Assembly (NCBI RefSeq): GCF_016904885.1
Contig: NZ_JADWYI010000001.1
Coordinates: 8,365,224 to 8,429,223, forward strand
Length of the DNA stretch: 64,000 nucleotides
Source: Archangium primigenium
GTDB taxonomy: Bacteria; Myxococcota; Myxococcia; Myxococcales; Myxococcaceae
Direction of reading: 5' to 3'
Below the pieces are notes generated by a model. It did not search any database. It was not told the origin of the DNA and saw only the letters and a program-made list of their open reading frames with translations. Below, piece after piece: positions 34,503 to 42,848 of the stretch. Both the position numbers and the translations under genes were made by a program. Position 1 is the first letter of the stretch; each line of letters begins with the position of its first letter.

Positions 34503-36062
34503 ATGAAGGCTGGATGGAAGTGGGCGGCGGCGGCGATGGTGACGGGCGCGATGTGGGCGGGCTGCGCGCCCACGGCGCAGGTGAATGACCAGTCCGAGCA
34601 GGACAATCCGGGACTGGACTCGCCCCGCGAGGAGCCCGCGCAGCCCGACAAGCCCCTGCCCATTCCCAACCCGGACCCGGGCGATGGCGGCACGGGGGAC
34701 GGCGGCACCGGCGATGGCGGCACGGGGGACGGCGGCACCGGCGATGGCGGCACCAAGCCCCCGCCGGTCACGCAGCCGCCCGAGGCGGAGATCGTCTTCC
34801 CCACCACGCCGGGCTGGCAGTTCTACGGCACCCAGCATGGCGGCCCGCGCCGCATCTACGGCGTGAGCGCGGACGAGGGTGGCAACGTCTGGGTGGCGGG
34901 CGGCGAGGACGGCCTCTTCGTGCTCACGCGCGGCGCCACCACCCTGCGGCGCTACACCATGGCCGACGGCCTGCACCCCTACGGCTACATGGCCGACGGC
35001 AGCGACACCCCGGGCGAGAAGTACCTCAAGGCCATCTCCGTGGCGGGCGGTCCCGCGGGCACGGTGTTCGTGGGCTACGAGGGTCGGCCCGGCTCGGGCG
35101 CGGACCACTGCGAGAACAACTGGGACGGCCCCCGGCCGGATCCCTCGCGCTACAAGAGCGGTGACGCGGACAAGGTGACGCTCAACGCGGATGGCTCCAT
35201 CAGCGTCGTGCACTACGACATCTTCTCCGGCCCCAACGTGGTGTCCGCCGAGATGCGGGGCCGCGAGAAGCTCTGCAACATCCTGCGCATCGTCTACGAC
35301 AAGAACACCCAGAGCGTCTGGTTCGGCGGCAACCACGGCTTCGCCCGCGGCGACGCCACCTTCCAGGGCAACCACACCTGCAACGGCCAGCTGAGCTGCA
35401 CCGGCGTGTTCGAGCACGTGCACCCGGCGATCAACGCCCAGGACAACAGCGGCAACTCCATCCTGCTCACCGACGCCTACTACGGCGTGGCCGTGCACTC
35501 GAGCGGCGATGCCTTCTTCGGCGGCGCCAACCGCTCCACCCGCTTCCGCTACGGCAGCAACGGCCTCAACTACTGGCGCTCGCAGAGCGAGAGCGAGGAC
35601 AAGTCCTACGCCTGGAACCGCTTCGACATCTGGGCGGACAAGGTGCAGGAGCCCAGCTCGCCCAAGCCCGCGGACCGCGTGGACGACAACGTGTCGGGCA
35701 TGGCGGTGCTCGGTGACACCGTGTGGGTGAGCTCCTTCACCCGGGGCCTGGCGCGGATGAACGCGCAGGGCGGAGACGTCCAGTACGTCAACGTGGGCGA
35801 GACGGCCCTGTCCACGGTGGCCGCGGATCCCTCCGGCGAGGGCGTCTGGACGGGCGCGCGGTGGCTGGGCGTGGTCTACCGCATCCAGAACGGCGTGCAG
35901 CGCACCTACAGCTGCACCGAGTTCGGCCGGCAGCTGTGCGGCAACCGCATCTCCGACATCCAGGTGGACACCAGCTCGCCCACCCGGCGCGTGCTCGTGG
36001 GCTTCATGGGCAGCGACGAGACGCACGTGCCCGGCGCCCTGGGCATCTACACCGGCAACTAG
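34503..36062 (+). CDS. Beta-propeller-like surface lipoprotein with GDGGT repeats
   Basis: The 519-residue protein has a lipoprotein signal (AAAAMVTGAMWAGC, Cys near residue 18). A linker follows with five G-D-G-G-T units, and the main domain is about 100-519. That domain shows repeated short beta motifs typical of a propeller: VSADEGGNVWVAGGEDGLFV, YDKNTQSVWFGGNHGFARGD, VAVHSSGDAFFGGANRSTRF, MAVLGDTVWVSSFTRGLARM. It resembles the two-component-regulator propeller fold but has no kinase part. It is likely exposed on the cell surface. The ATG at 34503 is given; one 12 nt upstream is possible. It stands next to two further large surface proteins. Confidence 0.78.
   Translation: MKAGWKWAAAAMVTGAMWAGCAPTAQVNDQSEQDNPGLDSPREEPAQPDKPLPIPNPDPGDGGTGDGGTGDGGTGDGGTGDGGTKPPPVTQPPEAEIVFPTTPGWQFYGTQHGGPRRIYGVSADEGGNVWVAGGEDGLFVLTRGATTLRRYTMADGLHPYGYMADGSDTPGEKYLKAISVAGGPAGTVFVGYEGRPGSGADHCENNWDGPRPDPSRYKSGDADKVTLNADGSISVVHYDIFSGPNVVSAEMRGREKLCNILRIVYDKNTQSVWFGGNHGFARGDATFQGNHTCNGQLSCTGVFEHVHPAINAQDNSGNSILLTDAYYGVAVHSSGDAFFGGANRSTRFRYGSNGLNYWRSQSESEDKSYAWNRFDIWADKVQEPSSPKPADRVDDNVSGMAVLGDTVWVSSFTRGLARMNAQGGDVQYVNVGETALSTVAADPSGEGVWTGARWLGVVYRIQNGVQRTYSCTEFGRQLCGNRISDIQVDTSSPTRRVLVGFMGSDETHVPGALGIYTGN
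34681..34754 (+). repeat. 30-bp tandem repeat coding for GDGGT units
   Basis: Two identical 30-bp copies (34681-34710 and 34711-34740) and a partial third encode alternating G-D-G-G-T. It is a coding minisatellite in the lipoprotein linker and could vary in copy number between strains. Confidence 0.85.
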
Positions 36063-36077
36063 CCTTACCCCACGCCC

Positions 36078-36148
36078 GGCCGGGGCGCCCGACACGCCCC
36101 GGCCCCTCGACGCCCCGGTACCTGGAAGTCTCAGGCGCCGGGGCGTCG
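36078..36148. terminator. Two nested hairpins between convergent genes
   Basis: Arms GGCCGGGGCG/CGCCCCGGCC (36078-36087 and 36095-36104) form a perfect 10-bp stem. A second 11-bp stem CGACGCCCCGG/CCGGGGCGTCG (36108-36118 and 36138-36148) overlaps the 3' end of the minus-strand gene. Both lie between the stops of two convergent genes and may act as a bidirectional terminator, though T runs are lacking. Confidence 0.45.
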
Positions 36149-38119
36149 TCGTTTCAGCAGGGGCACGAGCACCCCGAGCAGCACCCAGGCCGCCCCCGCG
36201 CCCGCGCCCGAGGCGCAGCCACACCCGGAGACGGCCTCGAGCGGCGTCACCGTCACACGGAAGGCACACGCGGCGCTGTTGCCCGAGGCGTCCCGCGCGG
36301 TGACCTCCAGGGAGTGCGTTCCGGGGGCGAGCGTCGTGCCGGACGGCTGGGAGTACTCGAGGGTGACGTCGGACACGGTGTCCGTCGCCTGGGCGGGGGA
36401 GTAGGTGATGGCGGCGCCCGCCTCGCTCGAGGCCGGGAGCGTCACGTCCGCCGGACACGTCACGGTGGGCGGCCGGGTGTCGCGCACCGTCACCGGGAAG
36501 GCGCACGTCTGGGTGTTGCCCGCCGCGTCCCGGGCGGTGACCGTCACCGACGTGGCGCCCACGGGGTACGGCCCCCCGGTGGCATGGCTGTAGACGAGCG
36601 CGGGCGGGGCGCCGCTGTCGTCCGTCGCCCGGGCGGTCCCATACGTCGCGGGCGTGCCGGCCCGGCCCGTGGCCTCCACCGTCACCGGCTCCGGGCACGT
36701 GAGCGTGGGCGGGGTGCAGTCGCCGAAGAACGCGGGCGCCAGGGCATAGGGCTCCCGGCCCCAGCCCGACACCTGGGCGGAGAAGTAGAGCGTGTCCTGG
36801 GTGTACGTGAGCCGCTCCGGCTCGAGCTCCGCGACGGCCGACACCCGCCGGGTGCCCGCCTCCGTCCCATCGCTCTCCCAGAGCCGCGCCCCCGTGCCCT
36901 CCGCGTCCGCCACGAAGTAGAGCCGCGCGCCCGCGGCCACCAGCGCGCGCGGCCCCGAGCCCTCGTCCCCCGCGCGCACGTCCCGCACCAGGCGCGTGCC
37001 CGCCTCCGTCCCATCGCTCACCCACGGCTCGCGGCCATGCACGCCATCGTCCGCGGTGAACAGCAGCGTGTCGCCCCAGGCGGTGAGGTTCGCCGGCTCC
37101 GAGCCCCCGGGGCCCGGGCGGATGTCCTTGACGCGCCGGGTGCTCGCGACCGTGCCCTCGCTCACCCACGGCTCGGCGTCCTCTCCCCCGAAGCTCACAC
37201 TGAAGAAGAGCCGCGTGCCCACCGCCGTGAGCGCGTCCGGGTAGGCGAAGTCCCCCGCGGCCGTCAGGTCCGTCACCCGCCGCGTGCCCGCCTCCGTGCC
37301 GTCCGTGCGCCATACCTCCAGATCCCGCCGCCCATCCGTGGCGGTGAAGTAGACAGCGTCGCCCACGCGCGTGAGCTGCTCGGGGTTGGCGCTGCCCGCG
37401 CCGGGGTACACGTCCAGGACGAGCCGCGTGCCCGCCTCCGTCCCGTCGCTCGCCCACAGCTCGAAGCCCTCGGCGTCCGTGTAGGCGCTGAAAAACAGCG
37501 TGGTGCCCACGACGCGCAGGGAGCCCGTGGAGATGGCGCTGCCCTCGCCCACGTTGATGTCCTTGACCATGAGGGTGCCCGCGGCCGTGCCGTCGCTCGC
37601 CCACAGCTCCTTGCCCAGCACGTGGTCCGAGGCGGAGAAGAAGAGCCGCCCCCCCATCACCACGAGATCATCGACGTTGCCGCCCTCCACGCCCGAGCCC
37701 AGCTCGCGCACCACCCGGGTGCCCGCCTCGGTGCCGTCGCTCGACCACAACTGGTTGCCGTGCTCGCCGTCCGTCGCGATGAAGAAGGGCCGCCCCTGGA
37801 AGGCGACCAGGCCCCGGACCTTGCCGTTGCCCGGCCCCGGGTTGATGTCCTTGACGAGCACGGTGCCCGCGGACGTGCCGTCGCTCTTCCACAGCTCCAC
37901 GCCGTGCTCGCCATCGTCCGCGGAGAAGTAGACCGTCTCGCCGATGCGCAGGAAGTTGGCGGGCGAGGAGCCGTCCGGGCCCGGCGCCACGTCCGCGAGC
38001 GCCACCGGTGGCCGCTCGCAGCCGGGCGCGCGTGTGGCTCGCGCCGCGGCGGACGAGGCCCCCGCTCCCACCAGGAGGAGCGCCAGGGACGGGCCCCACT
38101 TCAGCGTCCGATGAACCAT
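36131..38119 (-). CDS. ELWxSDGT-repeat and HYR surface protein with MYXO-CTERM tag
   Basis: The 662-residue protein has a signal peptide (LALLLVGAGASSAAA). About eight copies of the unit ELWxSDGTEAGT (residues about 60-430) form a beta-propeller-like section. Two HYR (Ig-like) domains (about 445-615) contain TPPTLTCPEPVTVEATG and RPPTVTCPADVTLPA. The C-terminus is a MYXO-CTERM tag: GCGCASG, a hydrophobic helix and a final KRRR. Family knowledge: myxosortase processes such tags and anchors the protein at the cell surface. Likely an adhesin or matrix protein. It starts 27 nt beyond the terminator of the preceding Kelch gene. Confidence 0.88.
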   Translation of the reverse strand: MVHRTLKWGPSLALLLVGAGASSAAARATRAPGCERPPVALADVAPGPDGSSPANFLRIGETVYFSADDGEHGVELWKSDGTSAGTVLVKDINPGPGNGKVRGLVAFQGRPFFIATDGEHGNQLWSSDGTEAGTRVVRELGSGVEGGNVDDLVVMGGRLFFSASDHVLGKELWASDGTAAGTLMVKDINVGEGSAISTGSLRVVGTTLFFSAYTDAEGFELWASDGTEAGTRLVLDVYPGAGSANPEQLTRVGDAVYFTATDGRRDLEVWRTDGTEAGTRRVTDLTAAGDFAYPDALTAVGTRLFFSVSFGGEDAEPWVSEGTVASTRRVKDIRPGPGGSEPANLTAWGDTLLFTADDGVHGREPWVSDGTEAGTRLVRDVRAGDEGSGPRALVAAGARLYFVADAEGTGARLWESDGTEAGTRRVSAVAELEPERLTYTQDTLYFSAQVSGWGREPYALAPAFFGDCTPPTLTCPEPVTVEATGRAGTPATYGTARATDDSGAPPALVYSHATGGPYPVGATSVTVTARDAAGNTQTCAFPVTVRDTRPPTVTCPADVTLPASSEAGAAITYSPAQATDTVSDVTLEYSQPSGTTLAPGTHSLEVTARDASGNSAACAFRVTVTPLEAVSGCGCASGAGAGAAWVLLGVLVPLLKRRRPGA

Positions 38120-38138
38120 CCGCGTATGTCCTTTCCAG

Positions 38139-38192
38139 AAAAGCGCAGGGGGCGCGGGCCCCGGGAAGTCGTCCCGGTGCCCGCGCCCCCTG
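38139..38192 (-). terminator. Intrinsic terminator after the Kelch/HYR lipoprotein gene
   Basis: A perfect 14-bp inverted repeat (38146-38159 and 38179-38192), with an additional 6-bp inner stem (161-166/172-177), is followed on the minus strand by GC and TTTTC. It lies 55 nt past the stop of the Kelch gene and just before the start of the next gene, which must therefore have its own promoter or rely on readthrough. Confidence 0.65.
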
Positions 38193-38246
38193 TATGAAAC
38201 CCCGCTCCGGCCCGGTTTGCATCACCGGGCGGGCGGCCGACCCGGA

Positions 38247-41057
38247 CTACAGCTTGCGCAGGTCGTAGTACTCGGCCGAGGCCTGGTCGTGGTTGCTGGC
38301 GCCGCCCACCGCGAGCACCGTGCCGTTGGGCAGCAGCGTCGCCGTGTGACGGTAGCGGTCCACGTTCATGTTCACCGTGGCCGTCCACTTGCCCGTGGCC
38401 GGGTTGTAGCGCTCGGACGCCACCTGGATGCCGGTGAGCTGGTGGTAGCCGCCGGCCACCAGCACCTCGCCGTTCTCCATGAGCGTCGCCGTGTGCCAGC
38501 GACGGGGCGACTTCATGCTCCCCGTCGTCGTCCACGTGCCCGTCGCCGGGTTGTACAGCTCGGCCGACTGGCTCTTGGCCACGTCGATGCCCGCGCCGCC
38601 CGCCACCAGCACCTGGCCGTTGGGCAGGAGCGTCGCCGAGTGCCACGCGCGACCCGTGCTCAGGCCGCCCGCGCTCGACCACGTGCCCGTCGCCGGGTCA
38701 TACAGCTCGGCCGAGGCCAGCAGGTTCGGGTTCTCCGCGTTGTCCTCCGCCACGTTGCTGCCACCCGTCACGAGCACCTTGCCGTTGGGCAGCAGCGTCA
38801 GGGTGTGGTAGCCGCGCGCCTGGGACAGGGCGCCCGTGTAGCTCCAGGTGCCCGTCGCCGGGTCGTACAGCTCGGCCGAGGAGAGGGCCGTGCCGTAGAA
38901 CTCGCTGGTGAAGCCACCGGCCACTAGCACCTTGCCGTTGGGCAGCAGCACCGCGGAGTGGTTGAAGCGCTGCGTCCTCAGCAGGCCCGCCGGCTTCCAC
39001 TTGCCCTGCGCCGGCACGTACAGCTCCGCCGAGGCGCTCGTGATGGGGCACGCGCCGCCGCCGGCAATCAGCACCTGGCCGTTCTGCAGCTTGGTGGCCG
39101 TGTGGCCGCGGTGGGCGCCCAGGGTGTTGCCCGTGGCCGTCCACACCTTGGTGCCCTGCTCATACAGCTCGGAGCTGGTGTTGTAGCCGCCGGCCACCAG
39201 CACGCGGCCGTCGTCCAGCAGCGTGGCCGTGTGCTGCAGGCGCGGCAGCGCCATGCTGCCCGTGAGAATCCAGCCGCCCTTGGGCTCGTCCAGGCCGCAC
39301 GCGGCGCTCGGCGTCACCGTCACCTTGCGCGTGACGGTCGACACGTAGCCCCCCATGTCACGGCCCGTGTAGGTGATGAAGTAGACGCCCGGCACCTTGT
39401 TGTTCACCGCGCCGGACACCGTGACGGGAATCGGACCGGCCGAGCACGAGTCGAAGCCGCCCGCGCCCATCTCCACGTAGGGAGCGCCGCACGCCAGCGT
39501 CACTTCCGGAGCGCCGCTCAGCTCGACGTCCACGTTGTTGCGGTAGATGGTGACCGTGGTGTTGCAGCTGGCGCTCTGCGTGCCGTCCGAGGCCGAATAG
39601 GTGAAGGTGTGGGTGCCCACGCCCAGGTGCGTGGTGGGCGGCGCCGCGGTGGAGGACACCACCTTGCAGTTGTCGCTGTAGGACGCGGGGCCGGGCGAGT
39701 ACCAACGGCCCGCGTTCACGCAATCCAGCCGCACGTTCTCCGGGCAGCGCACGGTGGGCGGCGTGACGTCGGCGGTCTTCACCGTGGCGGTGCAGCTGGC
39801 GCTCAAGCCGGCCGTATCCGTGCAGGTGAGGGTCGCGGTGGTGCTGCCCGCGCCGGTGAAGCTCGTGGGGCTCTGCACGCACTCCTTGAGGTTGTTGTCC
39901 GGGTCGTACGAGCCATCGTTGATGGAGCCCGTGGCGCCGCAGGTGGCGTTGAGCGACAGGTCGATGTTCTTGCACTTGGCCACGGGAGGACGGTTGGTCG
40001 GGCCGGTGGAGCGGCAGGACGCGGAGCAGGTGCCCGTGCCGTTGGCGGCGCCCGTGTCGCACTCCTCACCGGGGTTCACCACGCCATCGCCGCACCAGTT
40101 CTTGCGGCACACCGACGAGCACACCGTGCCCGGCACGCCGTTCTGGCTGCCCGTGTCACACTCCTCGGGGTACTGCACCACGCCGTCGCCACAGCGCAGC
40201 GGCACCGCGCCGCGCGCCAGCACGTAGGGCACGCCGTGCGAGCCGTCCGCGAAGTCCTTGCTGCCCGGCAGCCGCGCGCCGTACGTGGGGTCCCGCGCGA
40301 TGACCAGCGGGGTGAAGTTGGCCTCGGGGTAGGTGTCGAACGCCTCGTGCACCGAGCAGTTCCAGTTGGACAGGATGCTGTCGGTCAGCCCGGTGAGGGC
40401 CGCGTGCGTGGCCACGATGTGCGCGGTGTTGTAGCAACCCACGCCCGTGACGGTGAAGTTGCCGAAGGGCGCCAGCACGGGCACGGCCGTCAGGGGCGCG
40501 GTCTCGTGGTAGTAGCAGGACAGGTTGACGTACATGCCCGTCTTGCCGGCCTGGGCGGCGGCGAACTTCACCGAGTTGATCGTGACCTGATCTTCCTCGT
40601 GGTAGACGGGGTCGGTGCCCATGATGACGACGTTGCCGTCGACCACCGGGCCCCACTTGGCGGTGCTCTGCTCGGCGGCGGCCAAGAGGGTGCGCGCGGT
40701 GCTGCAGGTGCGGTCCCCCAGGATGAGCGCGCGGTAGGTGGCGAAGTCCGCGGACGTCTTGGCCTTCCACTGGTCGTCGGTGGCGAACTCCACGGTGTAG
40801 CCGAGGTTGCGCGCGCTGATGGCCTCGATGCTGTTGGTGCCACCGGTCACGGTGCCCGACAGGATGAGGACCTTGTTGGAGCTGGCCAGCCCCTGCGGGC
40901 GCGTGCCCACGCTCTGGGGGGACACGGGGGTGGACATCAGTCCCTCCTCGGCGTCCGGGGCAATCCCCTCTCCGCAGGCCGCGAGCACCAACATGCTCAA
41001 AGCCATCCACAACCCGCGGATGCCACTACGACTCTTCATCTGGGTATCAGAACGCAT
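38247..41057 (-). CDS. Kelch/HYR surface lipoprotein with DUF4215 repeats
   Basis: The 936-residue protein has a lipoprotein signal (LWMALSMLVLAAC). The N-terminal domain (about 45-275) includes KVLILSGTVTGGTNS and resembles no family I can name. Two Cys-rich DUF4215 (Myxococcus) repeats, CGDGVVQYPEECD and CGDGVVNPGEECD, are near 285-360. HYR/Ig-like modules follow, then seven Kelch units at the end (about 590-936), which is one seven-bladed propeller. The ATG at 41057 is chosen because AGGGAGGG lies 6 nt upstream. Its promoter region (41058-41307) is unusually AT-rich, with a palindrome. Likely a surface adhesin. Confidence 0.88.
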   Translation of the reverse strand: MRSDTQMKSRSGIRGLWMALSMLVLAACGEGIAPDAEEGLMSTPVSPQSVGTRPQGLASSNKVLILSGTVTGGTNSIEAISARNLGYTVEFATDDQWKAKTSADFATYRALILGDRTCSTARTLLAAAEQSTAKWGPVVDGNVVIMGTDPVYHEEDQVTINSVKFAAAQAGKTGMYVNLSCYYHETAPLTAVPVLAPFGNFTVTGVGCYNTAHIVATHAALTGLTDSILSNWNCSVHEAFDTYPEANFTPLVIARDPTYGARLPGSKDFADGSHGVPYVLARGAVPLRCGDGVVQYPEECDTGSQNGVPGTVCSSVCRKNWCGDGVVNPGEECDTGAANGTGTCSASCRSTGPTNRPPVAKCKNIDLSLNATCGATGSINDGSYDPDNNLKECVQSPTSFTGAGSTTATLTCTDTAGLSASCTATVKTADVTPPTVRCPENVRLDCVNAGRWYSPGPASYSDNCKVVSSTAAPPTTHLGVGTHTFTYSASDGTQSASCNTTVTIYRNNVDVELSGAPEVTLACGAPYVEMGAGGFDSCSAGPIPVTVSGAVNNKVPGVYFITYTGRDMGGYVSTVTRKVTVTPSAACGLDEPKGGWILTGSMALPRLQHTATLLDDGRVLVAGGYNTSSELYEQGTKVWTATGNTLGAHRGHTATKLQNGQVLIAGGGACPITSASAELYVPAQGKWKPAGLLRTQRFNHSAVLLPNGKVLVAGGFTSEFYGTALSSAELYDPATGTWSYTGALSQARGYHTLTLLPNGKVLVTGGSNVAEDNAENPNLLASAELYDPATGTWSSAGGLSTGRAWHSATLLPNGQVLVAGGAGIDVAKSQSAELYNPATGTWTTTGSMKSPRRWHTATLMENGEVLVAGGYHQLTGIQVASERYNPATGKWTATVNMNVDRYRHTATLLPNGTVLAVGGASNHDQASAEYYDLRKL

Positions 41058-41187
41058 CCGTACCCTCCCTATGCCTTGCACGCATCGCGACACTCCGGGG
41101 GGGAGGGCCATGCGGTTGGTGTGACACTGAACCCTTGGATCGTCATCGGTACCCGGCCACACGCGGTGACAGCGACATCTGGACGGG

Positions 41188-41205
41188 TGGTGTATTTTTA
41201 CACCA
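41188..41205. promoter_or_regulatory. Candidate operator palindrome in an AT-rich promoter region
   Basis: TGGTGTA and TACACCA form perfect 7-bp arms around TTTT. The 18-nt palindrome lies in an AT-rich patch (about 41188-41225) that contrasts with the GC-rich surroundings. It is 131 nt upstream of the Kelch/HYR start and 103 nt downstream of the operon end at 41308. On the minus strand, TTTTATTTTT near 41217-41230 follows imperfect dyad sequence and could also end the operon. Confidence 0.4.
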
Positions 41206-41307
41206 ATGACGACTTAAAAATAAAACCGATCCTGCAAGCCGCACCTCCCGACAGGGTCGATTATCGGGTGGCGGACGCACTTTTTGCCCTGACAGGTTGT
41301 CCGACGC

Positions 41308-42168
41308 CTAGGGTTGTGTGTGTATGTCAGCCAGGAAGGATTCCAGGGTACGAGCGTAGGCCACACTGCCCATGCGGGCGGGGATGTCGTCGTGGTCGGC
41401 GCCGTCCACCCGGACGAGCCGCTTGGGCTCGCGGGCCACCGCGTACAGGCGATCGGAGAACTCGGGGCGCACGAAGTCGTCCTCGGTGCCGTGCAGCAGC
41501 AGCAGGGGCACCCCCTCCAGCGCGCGCAGACGGCCCTCGGTGTCCCAAGCACTCTGGGAGAGGAAGCCCGCGGGCAGGTCCATGTGGCTGGAGTCCCGCA
41601 TCAGGCCTTCCACGGAGCTGAAGGGCGACTCGAGCACCAGGCCCGCCGGGGGGTGGTACGCCGCGAGCTGGGTGGCCACCGCCGTGCCGAAGGAGCGGCC
41701 ATAATAGACAAGCCGCTCCGGGGGCAGGCCCGCGCGCGCGGAGAGCCACCCGAGCGCAGCCCGGCTGTCGGCGAGCAGTCCCGCTTCCGTGGGGGGCACG
41801 TTCGTGGACATGCCCCAGCCCCGGTAGTCGAACACCAGCACGTCGTAGCCCAGGTTGGCCAGACGCTTGGGCCGGTCCACGTGCACGTCCAGGTTGCAGC
41901 AGATGCCGTGGAAGTAGAGCACGTGGGCGCGGGGCGGCTGCTGGGGAGACTTCACATACACGGCCCCGAGCCGCACCCCGTCCTCCACCTCGAGCGTCAC
42001 CGGCTCCAGGCTCCCGGGCGGCACGGACTCCTCGGGCGAGCCACCCTCGGCGGTGTAGGAATACTGGTTCACCAGGACCCGGGCGTAGAGGAAGGGGTCC
42101 AGGGCGTAGCAGGCGCCCCACCCCACCGCCGCCAGCAGCACCGCGCCCAGACGCACCCCACGGCTCAT
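41308..42168 (-). CDS. Membrane-anchored alpha/beta hydrolase (operon end)
   Basis: The 286-residue protein has one N-terminal hydrophobic segment (VRLGAVLLAAVGWGACYAL) and an alpha/beta-hydrolase domain. Motifs are YFHGICCNLDVHVDRPKRLA (oxyanion region), YYGRSFGTAVA (nucleophile Ser), LLHGTEDDFVRPEF (Asp) and GADHDDIP (His). It resembles ABHD12/13- and YqiI-like serine hydrolases. Its ATG overlaps the upstream lipoprotein stop (ATGA), so it is the seventh and last gene of a tight leftward operon starting at 49255. Substrate unknown. Confidence 0.85.
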   Translation of the reverse strand: MSRGVRLGAVLLAAVGWGACYALDPFLYARVLVNQYSYTAEGGSPEESVPPGSLEPVTLEVEDGVRLGAVYVKSPQQPPRAHVLYFHGICCNLDVHVDRPKRLANLGYDVLVFDYRGWGMSTNVPPTEAGLLADSRAALGWLSARAGLPPERLVYYGRSFGTAVATQLAAYHPPAGLVLESPFSSVEGLMRDSSHMDLPAGFLSQSAWDTEGRLRALEGVPLLLLHGTEDDFVRPEFSDRLYAVAREPKRLVRVDGADHDDIPARMGSVAYARTLESFLADIHTQP

Positions 42169-42848
42169 GGCCCGCCTCCGAAGTGGTAGCGCGCCCCGAG
42201 CATCACGCCCAGGGCCCCCCGCTCGCCCACGCCCACCCAGTCCACCGCGTGGAAGCGCGTGAGGGCCTGGGGCTCGTACCAGCGCGCCTCCAGGCACAGG
42301 CCCCAGGACGACGCCAGGCGCACCTCCTCGCCCACCGCCAGGGACAACAGGGGCCGCCCTCCGGCGAACTGCACCAGGCCCGAGGCCGAGGCATACGAGA
42401 GGAAGCGCTCCGCGAAGCGGTAGCTCACCGCCGGGGACAGCTCGAGGTAGGCGCGCGGCGAGGCGTCCCGGCCGGGCAGCACCTGGGCGAAGCCATAGAG
42501 GCGGCCGCCCACGCTCACCGCCGGCACCGCGCCCGCCTGTTCCACCGCGAGCCACGAGCCGCCCACGTCCACGCCCGCGAGGCCGAAGGTGAGCGAGGTG
42601 AGGTGGACATGGGCCGCCACGTCCGCGCGCTCGGCCACGCCGTAGCGCACGCCCGCGCTGCTCAGCGGCACCGGCAGCACGATGCCGTAGAGCCGCACCA
42701 GGGGCCCGCCCGCCGCGGCCTCCACGCCCCACGTCCCGCGCGCCACCGGCCGCACCTGCGTGGTGACGCCACAGCCCAGCAGGAGCACGAGGAGCCCGAG
42801 CCCCCCCACCGCGGCGAGGCCCCGGACGACCCTAGTCCTTGGGCGCAT
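42165..42848 (-). CDS. Lipoprotein with beta-barrel-like repeats (operon gene 6)
   Basis: The 227-residue protein has a lipoprotein signal (LAAVGGLGLLVLLLGC, Cys near residue 25). The mature part is an alternating beta pattern (VRYGVAERADVAAHVHLTSL, YRFAERFLSYASASGLVQF, EVRLASSWGLCLEARWYEP) typical of outer-membrane or beta-barrel-like proteins, ending in an aromatic motif (GARYHFGGGP). No family recognised. The start at 42848 overlaps the end of the CxxCH lipoprotein by 17 nt. Its place between a heme lipoprotein and a hydrolase suggests an envelope role. Confidence 0.75.
   Translation of the reverse strand: MRPRTRVVRGLAAVGGLGLLVLLLGCGVTTQVRPVARGTWGVEAAAGGPLVRLYGIVLPVPLSSAGVRYGVAERADVAAHVHLTSLTFGLAGVDVGGSWLAVEQAGAVPAVSVGGRLYGFAQVLPGRDASPRAYLELSPAVSYRFAERFLSYASASGLVQFAGGRPLLSLAVGEEVRLASSWGLCLEARWYEPQALTRFHAVDWVGVGERGALGVMLGARYHFGGGP

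Noticed and set aside
34681-34754. Tandem repeats considered as a CRISPR-like array
   Set aside because: They are in-frame coding repeats for G-D-G-G-T with no unique spacers; no Cas genes are near.
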